Shown in pieces: positions 30,245-38,879 of a stretch of DNA of 64,000 bases. The DNA lies in assembly GCF_900129295.1 (NCBI RefSeq), contig NZ_FQUU01000001.1, forward strand, positions 62,001 to 126,000, written 5' to 3'. Both the position numbers and the translations under genes were made by a program. The notes under the pieces were generated by a model. That model worked only from the letters and a program-made list of their open reading frames with translations. It did no database searches and had not been told where the DNA came from. Origin of the DNA: Flavisolibacter ginsengisoli DSM 18119 (lineage in GTDB: Bacteria; Bacteroidota; Bacteroidia; Chitinophagales; Chitinophagaceae). Numbering within the stretch: the first letter of the stretch is position 1; the number at the start of each line of letters is the position of its first letter.

Positions 30245-33169
30245 TTATTTTCCTACCAGCGCTTCGTATAATATCTCAACAGGATGGAGCGCTTTCCTGG
30301 ACGTGCCATCTTTTATTTGATGGCGGCAGCTGGTGCCTGGTGCAGCAATTATTATATCATCCGCTTGTTCACGCACAGAAGGAAACAAAACCAATTCTCC
30401 TATTTGCATAGAGATTGCATAATGTTCTTTTTCATATCCGAATGATCCCGCCATTCCGCAACAACCAGAAGGAATAACCTGAACCTTATAATTCTTAGGG
30501 AAAGACAAAACCTGAATGGAAGATTTAAGTGCATTCCACGCTTTTTGCTGGCAATGACCATGAAGCTTTATAGTGCGCTCACTGGAAGTAAACATCTCCT
30601 TATTGATATTTCCCCTATCCATTTCTCTTGCCAGGAATTCTTCCACAAGAAAGGTATTTTGTGATAGAAGCTTTGCATCATCCAATTTTTCTTGATCTAC
30701 CAGGTCTAAGTATTCATCCCTGAAAGTGAGGATAGCAGAAGGCTCTATGCCTATCATTGGTGTAGTTGCTGTAATCACACTACTTAACAAGTCAACATTT
30801 TTATTAGCTATCTTTTTTGCCTTTCTCAATAATCCCTTGGATAGCCAGGTTCGACCGCTTTCGTCATGCTCTGTCAATAATACTTTATAACCCAGTTGCT
30901 CCAGTAACAGTATCGTTCGGATTCCTAATTCAACATCTGTATAATTGGTAAATTCATCGCAAAATAAATATACCGTTCTATTAAGATCAGTAAGGGCCTT
31001 GGACGCCACATGTTTTTTGTACCATCGACGCAAGGTGGTGCTATAGAGCGTGGGCATTGAGCGCTGAATTGCAAAACCCGAAAGCTTTTTTATAAACTGG
31101 CTTATGCCGGCACCCGTCATTGCATAATTATATAAACCTGGCACTAAAGCACCAAGGCTGGCACTTGCAGTAAATCTAGCTATAAGTTGGGAACGGAAAG
31201 GAACACCATTGGCATCATAATAATGTTGCAAAAATTCTGCTTTCAGCTTGGCCATATCAACATTAGACGGGCATTCACTTTTGCATCCCTTACAACTTAA
31301 ACACAGGTCCATCACCTCCTTTATCTCCTGGTGATCGAAACGATTTAATTTTGTTGAATGGGTAAGAAATTCACGCAGAATATTCGCCCTTGCTCTTGTT
31401 GTATCCTTCTCATTACGCGTTGCCATGAAGGATGGGCACATGGTTCCCCCCGATAGCTGCGTTTTACGGCAATCACCAGAACCATTACATTGTTCTGCAT
31501 GTTGCAAAACATCCTGGTTTTCGTACCTGAAAATTGTTTGAAATGGAGGAGTCTTTTGGCCAGGTGTATACCGAAGCATTTTGTTCATTGGCGGCGTATC
31601 CACAATCTTATGAGGATTGAAAATATTAGATGGATCCCAGCTTCGTTTGATTTCTTTCAGCAATTCGTAATTCTTTTCACCAACCATGAAAGGAATGAAT
31701 TCACCTCTCAACCTGCCGTCTCCGTGTTCACCACTTAAAGATCCCTTGTACTTTTTTACAAGGATAGCTATTTCTTCCGCTATTTGGCGAAACAAGCGGT
31801 TGCCCTCTTCAGTTTTCAGATTAATGATTGGCCGCAAGTGTATTTCGCCAGATCCGGCATGCGCATAGTGAACAGAATACAGGCCATATTTTTTAAGTAT
31901 CTCATTAAACTCCCTTATGTAAGCCGGGAGGTCTTGCACATCCACTGCAGTGTCTTCAATCACAGCCACTGCTTTTTCATCACCTGGCAAATTGCTTAAT
32001 AATCCAAGGCCTGCTTTCCGCAAGGTCCATATCTTCTTGGTATCATCTCCAAACAATAAGGGAAAATGATAGCCTAATCCATGTCCTCTCATTTCCGTTT
32101 CTACATGTTGGGCTATCTCCATTACTTCTGCCCTTGTTGTCCGGGCATATTCTATCACCAGAATGGCTCCGGGATCACCTAACACAAAAAAACGGTTCTG
32201 AGATTGCTCGATATTGTCCTTAGTACACTCGAGAATATAATGATCTATCAGTTCACTAGCACTGGGAGCATATTTCAATGCAATTAAATTAGCCCTTAAT
32301 GCTTCATCTATAGAATGAAAATGCACGCACAAAAGACCAGCTTCTTTGGGTGGCAGGGGCACTACATTCAACCTGATCTCCACAAGAAATGCCAGGGTGC
32401 CTTCCGACCCCGCTAACAATGTACAGAAATTAAAATCTTCTCCACCAGCTGTAAAAGGCGCCTGCTCAAGTAACAGGTCAATAGCATAACCTGTATTACG
32501 CCTCTCAATGCTCCTTTTTGGAAAATCTTTTCTTATGGACTCCTGGTTCTCGTATTGGCTTAATAGTTTCCTTGTGCTTTTGTATATGGAGGATTCCAAC
32601 GTATCTCCTTCGCATTTCTGGTGAAATGCCTCGAGGTCCATGGCTTTAAAGACCGCTTCTGAGCCATCACTTAAAATAGCGTGTACTTCCAGTAAATGTT
32701 CCCTGGTACTACCATAAACTACAGAGTTGGACCCACAGGAATTGTTCCCCACCATGCCACCAATCATCGCCCTGTTGGCAGTAGATGTTTCAGGGCCAAA
32801 AAACAAACCATGTGGTTTTAAATACAGGTTTAATTCATCACGAATAACACCAGGCTGCACGCTCACCCAACCCTCATCCGTATTCAGTTGCAATATCTGG
32901 TTAAAATATTTTGACACATCTACTACAATGCCTTCCCCCACCACCTGGCCTGCCAGTGAAGTACCTGCAGTCCTGGGAATAAGAGAGGTATGTTCCGCTT
33001 TGGCAAACGCCACCAATTTCTTTATATCTGCCTTTGACTTTGGCATAGCAACAGCCAATGGCATTTCACGATAGGCTGAAGCATCTGTCGCATAAAGAAT
33101 GCGCATAGTATCATCATAGAATAACTCACCTTCCAATTCTATTGCTAATTGTTGAAGTTTTTCCTTCAT
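30245..33169 (-). CDS. FAD-linked oxidase/Fe-S dehydrogenase (GlcD-GlpC type, YdiJ-like)
   Basis: 974 residues joining two modules. The N-terminal FAD domain of the PCMH type (35-450) contains 'PRTAGTSLAGQVVGEGIVVDVSKYF' and ends with 'GEHGDGRLRGEF'. The second module has ferredoxin-like cysteines ('CLSCKGCKSECPSNV', about residue 625) and a CCG domain ('GCCGMAGSFGYEKEHY') near the C terminus. Such fused proteins oxidise D-lactate, D-2-hydroxyglutarate or related 2-hydroxy acids and pass electrons to the membrane. An earlier cysteine cluster ('CNGSGDCRK') is also present. Single gene; the substrate cannot be told. Confidence 0.88.
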   Translation of the reverse strand: MKEKLQQLAIELEGELFYDDTMRILYATDASAYREMPLAVAMPKSKADIKKLVAFAKAEHTSLIPRTAGTSLAGQVVGEGIVVDVSKYFNQILQLNTDEGWVSVQPGVIRDELNLYLKPHGLFFGPETSTANRAMIGGMVGNNSCGSNSVVYGSTREHLLEVHAILSDGSEAVFKAMDLEAFHQKCEGDTLESSIYKSTRKLLSQYENQESIRKDFPKRSIERRNTGYAIDLLLEQAPFTAGGEDFNFCTLLAGSEGTLAFLVEIRLNVVPLPPKEAGLLCVHFHSIDEALRANLIALKYAPSASELIDHYILECTKDNIEQSQNRFFVLGDPGAILVIEYARTTRAEVMEIAQHVETEMRGHGLGYHFPLLFGDDTKKIWTLRKAGLGLLSNLPGDEKAVAVIEDTAVDVQDLPAYIREFNEILKKYGLYSVHYAHAGSGEIHLRPIINLKTEEGNRLFRQIAEEIAILVKKYKGSLSGEHGDGRLRGEFIPFMVGEKNYELLKEIKRSWDPSNIFNPHKIVDTPPMNKMLRYTPGQKTPPFQTIFRYENQDVLQHAEQCNGSGDCRKTQLSGGTMCPSFMATRNEKDTTRARANILREFLTHSTKLNRFDHQEIKEVMDLCLSCKGCKSECPSNVDMAKLKAEFLQHYYDANGVPFRSQLIARFTASASLGALVPGLYNYAMTGAGISQFIKKLSGFAIQRSMPTLYSTTLRRWYKKHVASKALTDLNRTVYLFCDEFTNYTDVELGIRTILLLEQLGYKVLLTEHDESGRTWLSKGLLRKAKKIANKNVDLLSSVITATTPMIGIEPSAILTFRDEYLDLVDQEKLDDAKLLSQNTFLVEEFLAREMDRGNINKEMFTSSERTIKLHGHCQQKAWNALKSSIQVLSFPKNYKVQVIPSGCCGMAGSFGYEKEHYAISMQIGELVLFPSVREQADDIIIAAPGTSCRHQIKDGTSRKALHPVEILYEALVGK

Positions 33170-33445
33170 TTCGTGAAAGTTAATTGAATATCCATTATCA
33201 GCTATTCTAAGTTATTGAATCATAAATTGTCACCCTTATTGACCTGCATATCTTATTCAATATTATTAAGAATTAAATTTAATAGCATATTCCAAAACCC
33301 AGGATGATTAAAAAAAGATGTCAATTTGGTTATGTATTTGAACAATTACATTAATATCAATTCCTAAAGAATTTATTTATCTATCATTTCCTATACAATC
33401 TCATTGATAAAAAATGATTATTTTTTCTCTTGTAAATTAAATTAC

Positions 33446-33892
33446 ATGCAAACCAACTTACCAATATCAGATCCAATTGTAATAGAAGTACTACTTGATG
33501 CGCCTGTAGAAAAAGTATGGAAAGCAATTACAGATAAAGAAGACATGAAAAAATGGTATTTCGATATGGAAGCATTCAAACCAGAGGTTGGTTTCACCTT
33601 TACGTTCTTAGGAGAAAAGGATGGGCGAAAATTTGTTCACCTGTGTACAATAAAGGAAGTCGAGATCAATAAAATGCTAAGTCATACCTGGACATATGAG
33701 GGTGTAGTAGGAGAAACAATGGTTCATTTTGCATTATATCCACAGGGTAAGCAAACTAAGCTACGGCTAACCCATGAAGGATTGGAAATGCTTCCCCAAA
33801 CTGAAGACTTCGCTAAAGAGAACTTTATGAAAGGATGGACATATATTATTGAAACTTCTCTCAAAAACTTTATAACTGCTGGTAATATTTAA
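33446..33892 (+). CDS. SRPBCC-fold protein (AHSA1-like)
   Basis: 148 residues from the ATG at 33446, chosen over 33404 because it puts the first fold strand near the start ('IVIEVLLDAPVEKVWKAITD'). The pattern 'ADPxEVWxAITD...W' and the C-terminal helix 'ENFMKGWTYIIETSLKNFI' fit the START-like/AHSA1 family, which bind hydrophobic ligands or chaperone clients. No partner gene is adjacent. Ended by a hairpin at 34150. Confidence 0.8.
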   Translation: MQTNLPISDPIVIEVLLDAPVEKVWKAITDKEDMKKWYFDMEAFKPEVGFTFTFLGEKDGRKFVHLCTIKEVEINKMLSHTWTYEGVVGETMVHFALYPQGKQTKLRLTHEGLEMLPQTEDFAKENFMKGWTYIIETSLKNFITAGNI

Positions 33893-34149
33893 AGAGGATT
33901 TTTTTGCCCTTGAGGATGTAGAACCCGGAGTATTTACTTATTTTATCCCTTATCAAGACACACTCTACAGCAATTACCATGTATGATTATTACACTTTAG
34001 AAATTTATTTTAAAGGTATATTGGTAATTAATGTAAACTGTTTGAGGAAAAATCGTTTTTGGCACCCATCTTGACCTTAATCAATTGGCTTTATAATCTA
34101 TGACTATTTCTGATAGTCTTAGATGGATGTAGACTTAAACAATAATACC

Positions 34150-34180
34150 AGGGCTGAATTTCCATTCGGCCCTTCTTTAT
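34150..34180 (+). terminator. Intrinsic terminator
   Basis: Stem AGGGCTGAA (34150-34158) / TTCGGCCCT (34165-34173), one G-T pair, 6-nt loop, followed by TCTTTATT. The 257 bases between the SRPBCC gene and this hairpin hold no gene that I can see. Confidence 0.65.
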
Positions 34181-34233
34181 TATTAATGCTTTAATTAGTT
34201 CAAATAAGTTTGGAAACGCATGGAAGTGTAATA

Positions 34234-34419
34234 CTATCTTTCTTTTTCCCTATCTGTGCTTTCTTCATTATCCCTTGAGGTAGGAGTAAACCGAACGGTG
34301 CAATGTTCAGTATCACTGTTTAAAGTACATTTATATTCACCTTCTTTCACTACCGCTTTGGTAAGAAGTAAATTCAATAACACCTCTCCTGTCCTGTTCA
34401 TTGGGATATCATCTCGCAT
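34234..34419 (-). CDS. Possible small protein
   Basis: 61 residues: 'MNRTGEVLLNLLLTKAVVKE' followed by a polar, charged tail. The protein-like mix and the Met at residue 7 give a sensible start, but the opposite frame is open too (34256-34486), so this is a tentative call. Confidence 0.4.
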   Translation of the reverse strand: MRDDIPMNRTGEVLLNLLLTKAVVKEGEYKCTLNSDTEHCTVRFTPTSRDNEESTDREKER

Positions 34420-34775
34420 TATTCTTCATTATGGCCCATTAAGTCCAATCATCGTGCCCTCCTGTAAAAAACTTTGTTTATTCTAGATGTAGACAGAAAT
34501 ACAACTATCCTAAACAATAGAATTCAGCTCATCCTTAAGTTTAAAGGAAAAAGCTCATTTTATTGTATAAAGGATTATAGCTGTTTTAATAGAAAGCATC
34601 ATTTCTCAATCCCATCATGAGGAAATCTATAGTCAAAAATTACAAAGCAAAACAGCTTTATACAAACTACCTTGATAATTCCTGGTGACAATTAAACTAT
34701 ATGCTCAACTTAAAGTCAGTAAGATGCGGCGTTTGCCGGAAACAAATACTTGTTTAATTAAAGAAACTGTAAATA
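34420..34775. other. Intergenic region, nothing firm
   Basis: 356 bases. A 23-codon plus-strand frame at 34617-34688 (Lys/Tyr-rich) is too short to call. No promoter of the perfect type and no terminator were found. Confidence 0.4.
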
Positions 34776-34976
34776 ATGAATTTTATAACTATAGCCTTCA
34801 CTTCCATGGAACAGCTTTGGGAATTTAAACAATTAACCAATACATTGAATTGCAGGATCAACTCGGTTGATTGTACCATTACCTCTGAATTTAATGAAGC
34901 TCAGGTTAAATTAGCTGAAACTATGTTCCAGGCAAGGGCTGTAGAAAACGAAAGATTAAAAGCCTTTGCATCATGA
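34776..34976 (+). CDS. Small conserved-looking protein
   Basis: 66 residues, 'MNFITIAFTSMEQLWEFKQL' followed by a second strand pair and a helix ('FNEAQVKLAETMFQARAVENERLKAF'). I recall short proteins with this layout in other Bacteroidota, which favours a real gene; no function is known to me. It precedes the HAD phosphatase gene by 162 bases. Confidence 0.55.
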   Translation: MNFITIAFTSMEQLWEFKQLTNTLNCRINSVDCTITSEFNEAQVKLAETMFQARAVENERLKAFAS

Positions 34977-35138
34977 TCTTTTTGTCTAACCCTATTCATT
35001 TCCTTCTCTTTTATTAAGGCTTGTTTGCCAAATAACATAAAAGCGCTTTCTTTAGAGTATACGATAGTCAATAGATATTGGACCTATGGGAATTCCCCAT
35101 GTTCATACTATTTTCGCGCACTTACCAATGAAAAAGCA

Positions 35139-35765
35139 ATGAATTACACGCTTGACCAGGTGAATAAAGACAAACTGGCGAAACTAAATGAACTTACTAA
35201 AGGAAAATACAAAGCCTTTTTATATGATTGCGATGGCACCCTGGCTGATAATATGGGGGCTCATAAGGCCGCATTCGTCAAAGTAGCAGCAAGTCATGGT
35301 ATTAAACTGGATGATTCAATTATAGATGAGCTGGCTGGCTGGCCTACAGTGCTGGTAGTAGAAGAAATTTGCAAAAGATATTCAGTAACCCTTGATATCC
35401 CCAATTTTGCACAATCAAAATCCAGGCTTTTTGTTGAAGAATTTATTTCAGAAACGCTTCCTATTCCTTTTGTGGTAGAACACCTGAGGTTACATGCTGG
35501 TGAAATAAAAATAGGTGTCGTATCAGGAGGCAGCCGCTCTACTGTTACAAAAACCCTCTCTATTCTTGGCATTGATCATTTGATTGAAGTGCTTGTATGC
35601 GCAGGAGAAACCCCTAACGGCAAACCATTCCCCGACCCTTTTTTATATGCAGCAAAGCAATTAGGAGTAGAACCCAAAGATTGTATGGTGTTTGAAGACG
35701 GCGAGCCGGGTGTGCAGGCAGCTATCAGTGCCGGTATGGATTGGATCCGTGTGGATCAATTGTAG
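35139..35765 (+). CDS. HAD-superfamily phosphatase (beta-phosphoglucomutase-like)
   Basis: 208 residues from the ATG at 35139; the frame extends to 35025, but the extra residues do not resemble a HAD start. Motif I is 'YDCDGTLADN' (nucleophile and acid Asp), motif II Ser in 'GVVSGGSR', then Lys in 'NGKPFPDPF' and the acidic motif IV in 'VFEDGEPGVQAA'. The helical cap after motif I places it with beta-phosphoglucomutase and sugar-phosphate phosphatases. Substrate unknown. Converges on the serine hydrolase gene. Confidence 0.88.
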   Translation: MNYTLDQVNKDKLAKLNELTKGKYKAFLYDCDGTLADNMGAHKAAFVKVAASHGIKLDDSIIDELAGWPTVLVVEEICKRYSVTLDIPNFAQSKSRLFVEEFISETLPIPFVVEHLRLHAGEIKIGVVSGGSRSTVTKTLSILGIDHLIEVLVCAGETPNGKPFPDPFLYAAKQLGVEPKDCMVFEDGEPGVQAAISAGMDWIRVDQL

Positions 35766-35831
35766 TTGAACTAAAGTATCTGTATTAAATTCCATCCCAA
35801 GTACAGTAAGGTTGGTTTTTACAAAGCATGT

Positions 35832-37211
35832 TTATTGTTGAATTGCCTGTATTATTTCTTTAAGCATCAGGTTTTCATCTATGGTGTGCAATCCCAACCT
35901 GACCACCACCAGCTTTTTGGAAGGAATGATATAGATATCCTGACCACCATATCCATCCGCAAAGAACATGTCATTAGGCACATCAGGATACATGCGTTTA
36001 GAGGGGTCTTTTTTATCATATCCATTCAACCAGAACTGGTAACCATAGTGCTTTAATTTATCAGCCACGGATGGCTGCACGCTCTGCTGCACCCAATCTT
36101 TAGGCAATATCTGTTCTCCTTTCCACAAACCATTATAATAATACAATAAGCCAAACCTGGCAAAGTCCCTGGCTGTAGCATAACTATATGAAGATCCAAT
36201 AAAAGTACCCCAGGCATCAGGCTCCAGCAATGTTGAGTACATATGAAGCTTATGGAACAATTCTTTGTAAGGAAAGGCTACATAATCTTTATCGCCTACA
36301 GTCTGCCTGATAATGCGGCTTAGAATATTACTGTTACCGCTGGAATAATTAAATTCAGTACCGGGCTCATATTTTAAAGGAAGGCTTGCTGTGAAGCTGG
36401 CCATGTCTCCACTCTTGAATAACATATTGGTAACCTCAGAAGGCTTCGTATAGTTTTCTTCAAAATCCAGCCCGCTTGTTTGCTGCAGCAGATCTTTCAA
36501 CCTGATCTTTTGCTTTTTTGTATGTTGCCATTCAGGCACCGGTGCAGGTGCATCCACATTTAGTTTTCCCTGCTGCACCAATACCCCTATTAAAGCACCG
36601 GTCAGGCTTTTGGAAATTGACCAACCCAACATTACAGTATGTTCATCAAAACCGTTTGCATATTGCTCTCCAACTAACTTACCGTCAAATACTACCAGCA
36701 TCGCCCTGGTATATGTGGACTTCCCATCTTTTTGGGCATGCATGGAATGATCAATGGCCTGTTGCAACAATGGCCTGTTGATCCCACCAGGCGCAGAATC
36801 CCTTACCTGGTCTCCATAAGGCCATGAAAGACTATCCAACTGTATGGTTGGTGTATCCGCCAACTGGTATACCTGCTTTCTCAATGCCTCTTCTGTGATA
36901 TCGTTTATTAAGGTGCAACCAAGGCCTGAACGGTAAATGGCTTTACGTTTTGCCAATCCCCATACAGACCCGGTAACAGATGAATCATTCATATTAACTG
37001 TATACTTACCAATTGTAAAAGGAAATTCGCCCAGGTCTTCCTTTAACACTGTGGCAACGTCACGGTGTTGCACAAATACGGCAGATGCCAGGTTTTTTGC
37101 GCCATATCCGCTGATGATGGGGAAAGCCTGCCAGGCATATATAATACCTGCAACAACCAGGAACACTATCACTAAAACTATAATACGTGAGATGAACTTC
37201 TTTGCAGGCAT
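35832..37211 (-). CDS. Membrane-anchored serine hydrolase, beta-lactamase class C family
   Basis: 459 residues. An N-terminal membrane helix (10-28) holds it in the inner membrane with the enzyme outside. The SxxK nucleophile is in 'GWSISKSLTG' and the second Tyr motif in 'EFNYSSGNSN'; the domain resembles class C beta-lactamases, esterases and DD-peptidases (6-aminohexanoate-dimer hydrolase group). A linked role in carbohydrate or peptide turnover cannot be assigned. Small RNA copy B lies upstream, reading away from it. Confidence 0.85.
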   Translation of the reverse strand: MPAKKFISRIIVLVIVFLVVAGIIYAWQAFPIISGYGAKNLASAVFVQHRDVATVLKEDLGEFPFTIGKYTVNMNDSSVTGSVWGLAKRKAIYRSGLGCTLINDITEEALRKQVYQLADTPTIQLDSLSWPYGDQVRDSAPGGINRPLLQQAIDHSMHAQKDGKSTYTRAMLVVFDGKLVGEQYANGFDEHTVMLGWSISKSLTGALIGVLVQQGKLNVDAPAPVPEWQHTKKQKIRLKDLLQQTSGLDFEENYTKPSEVTNMLFKSGDMASFTASLPLKYEPGTEFNYSSGNSNILSRIIRQTVGDKDYVAFPYKELFHKLHMYSTLLEPDAWGTFIGSSYSYATARDFARFGLLYYYNGLWKGEQILPKDWVQQSVQPSVADKLKHYGYQFWLNGYDKKDPSKRMYPDVPNDMFFADGYGGQDIYIIPSKKLVVVRLGLHTIDENLMLKEIIQAIQQ

Positions 37212-37374
37212 TTAATATATTGTAGTTATAGCTGCAAAATACAATAACCTGGCTTTTAAGCTTTATGGTTAAAAACAATGTTTATAGGCCAATAGATAAT
37301 AAAACAACCTCAAAAAGGTATATATACGCACCTTTGACAGGTAATCATTCATAGAAGATCGAGTTGTTTACCTC

Positions 37375-37405
37375 TTGTCCCGCAATGTCGCTTGCTATAG
37401 TTTTG
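37375..37405 (+). promoter_or_regulatory. Promoter of small RNA copy B
   Basis: -33 TTG (37375-37377), 20-nt spacer, -7 TAGTTTTG (37398-37405), a perfect TAnnTTTG. Predicted start at 37410. Spacer length and distance to the start equal those of copy A. Confidence 0.6.
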
Positions 37406-37409
37406 TATC

Positions 37410-37683
37410 AGAAGTTGATTGGTAGTTAAGCATTATCAATCAGATCCAATTCCTGAAGAAAAACCAATAATCCAAACAATCCAACAGGAAAACCAAAAAC
37501 CAAAATCCAATATCAGTCAACTTCTTTTTTTTCCATTTCCTTTGAAAGACAAAAAGATCCATTAGCCCGGTTAAACCAATTCAATCCTATCCAAAACCAA
37601 CGGCATCCAATGATCCTTAACCATAGGAATCCGCCAAATTCGACTTTAATCATATTGATGCCCCTCAAAAAGGGGCATCTTTT
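37410..37683 (+). ncRNA. Putative A/C-rich small RNA, copy B
   Basis: About 274 nt between its own promoter and terminator, in opposite orientation to copy A and 36.6 kb away. Predicted 5' end AGAAGUUGA (37410-37418) pairs with UCAACUUCU (37517-37525); both arms are identical in copy A, while the enclosed sequence differs in length (98 versus 107 bases). The hairpin GATTG...CAATC next to the stem is present with a different loop. Downstream, shared blocks include CAATCCTATCC (37582-37592). G is rare until the terminator. No protein frame with coding character in the RNA direction; a 67-codon frame at 37610-37813 crosses the terminator and is not credible. Confidence 0.65.
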
Positions 37684-37684
37684 A
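37657..37684 (+). terminator. Terminator of small RNA copy B
   Basis: 9-bp perfect stem GATGCCCCT (37657-37665) / AGGGGCATC (37671-37679), loop CAAAA, then TTTT. No plus-strand protein gene lies upstream of it within 1.8 kb, so a terminator here only makes sense for a noncoding transcript. Confidence 0.75.
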
Positions 37685-37917
37685 TATGGCATTGCTTGCT
37701 GGCTTTATTGCATTGTTATCATCATAGTATCCATCATTTCATTAACAATTAGTCCTGCTTTACTAAAATATCCGTCAAATAGTATTGGAGCATTTAAGGT
37801 AATGGATAATTAAAAAACTGATTTTAAAATAATTATAATGTTGATTAGCATATTGGCTGCCGATAACAAAGATGGAAGCATTGCTACTGTACAAATTCAG
37901 TTGGTCATGCCATGCTT

Positions 37918-38652
37918 TTACAAATGCACTTCTTGGACAAAGTTTTTGTAATGCTCAACAAGATTTGAAAAATCTTTGTCATTATATTTAAATCCTAGTT
38001 GATTGCTTAAGTCAAAATATTGAATTAATCCGTTTGTAAATCCAATAACAAATAATGCTTTTATCCATCTGCCAGGAAATCTGTAAACATAAAAAGTTTC
38101 TTGAATTTCATTCCAATTGAATACTTCGTCGTTTATAGTTAGATCTTTAGATGTAAAAATGATTGGTGAAGTCAAACTTTTTATAGTCAAGTTTTTGTAT
38201 CCAACAAATAGAAACAATATTATAAGAGAAGAGGGAACTATTACGCCAAAGATATTAACATCGTTGCTTTTAAGATCATTGACAATACCATAAATTAACG
38301 GTCCTAATATTAGAAAAGCCATAACAATCCATATGAATAAGTCAAGTTGTATGTTGCGATGAATTCTAAAAGGTTTATCATTTAAATCAAACTTAATTTT
38401 TGTGTTGGCAGCAACTTCTTTTGTCGTTTTAATTAGAGATTTTGGTGTCAACAAAACTCTCTTAGCTTTTTCTGTCTCTAAGATTTTATTCAGGAACTTT
38501 TGTTCCCATAAATCGTCGGTCATTAGTAAGGTTGTATTTTTTTCGCTCAACACATAAATATATGATGTAGGATTTAACCTATCAATAAAAACAGCTTTTG
38601 ATTCACAATTACTTCTTACTAAACTTTTTGTATTGTAGTTAGCATAATCCAC
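37918..38652 (-). CDS. Membrane protein of unknown function, AT-rich
   Basis: 244 residues with a soluble N-terminal part, two membrane helices in the middle (105-123 and 133-152) and a C-terminal soluble domain ('TSKDLTINDEVFNWNEIQETFYV') that resembles the PH-like domain seen in small bacterial membrane proteins. Codon use is clearly more AT-rich than in neighbouring genes, which hints at recent acquisition. Single gene between small RNA copy B and the 11-bp repeat array. No family assigned. Confidence 0.65.
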   Translation of the reverse strand: MDYANYNTKSLVRSNCESKAVFIDRLNPTSYIYVLSEKNTTLLMTDDLWEQKFLNKILETEKAKRVLLTPKSLIKTTKEVAANTKIKFDLNDKPFRIHRNIQLDLFIWIVMAFLILGPLIYGIVNDLKSNDVNIFGVIVPSSLIILFLFVGYKNLTIKSLTSPIIFTSKDLTINDEVFNWNEIQETFYVYRFPGRWIKALFVIGFTNGLIQYFDLSNQLGFKYNDKDFSNLVEHYKNFVQEVHL

Positions 38653-38696
38653 CCTGCTCTTACTTCATAATTCTTAATTCTCCGATAATAGTACAA

Positions 38697-38760
38697 CGCC
38701 TTTGAAACGCCTTTGCGCCGCCTATGTACCGCCTTTGTGCCGCCTTTTATAAAGCGGCGG
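38697..38760. repeat. 11-bp tandem repeat array ending in a hairpin
   Basis: Four units of 11 bases starting CGCCT(T/A)TG followed by a variable triplet (38697-38740), then a fifth partial unit that runs into GCGGCGG and can fold back on GCCGCC. It is far richer in GC than its surroundings. The spacing of about one helical turn would put each unit on the same face of the DNA. Located 120-180 bases upstream of the gene at 38880. Confidence 0.7.
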
Positions 38761-38810
38761 TGCATACGCATAGCATGGTCTTTTCATAGATTGATTACTG
38801 GTGTATAGAT

Positions 38811-38841
38811 TTGCTTATTACTAAATTATTTAGTATTTTAG
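38811..38841 (+). promoter_or_regulatory. Promoter of the unknown gene at 38880
   Basis: TTG (38811-38813), 20-nt spacer, TATTTTAG (38834-38841), one mismatch from TAnnTTTG. Leader of about 33 bases to the ATG. Confidence 0.5.
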
Positions 38842-38879
38842 CATTGTAATTAAATCCAAATCTTTAAAAACCCAATCTT

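Noticed and set aside
34256-34486. 76-codon plus-strand frame
   Set aside because: Antisense to the small gene at 34234-34419, which has the more protein-like sequence; neither is certain.
37610-37813. 67-codon frame at the end of small RNA copy B
   Set aside because: It runs through the terminator hairpin, its composition is low in charged residues, and the first part is homologous to copy A, where no such frame exists.
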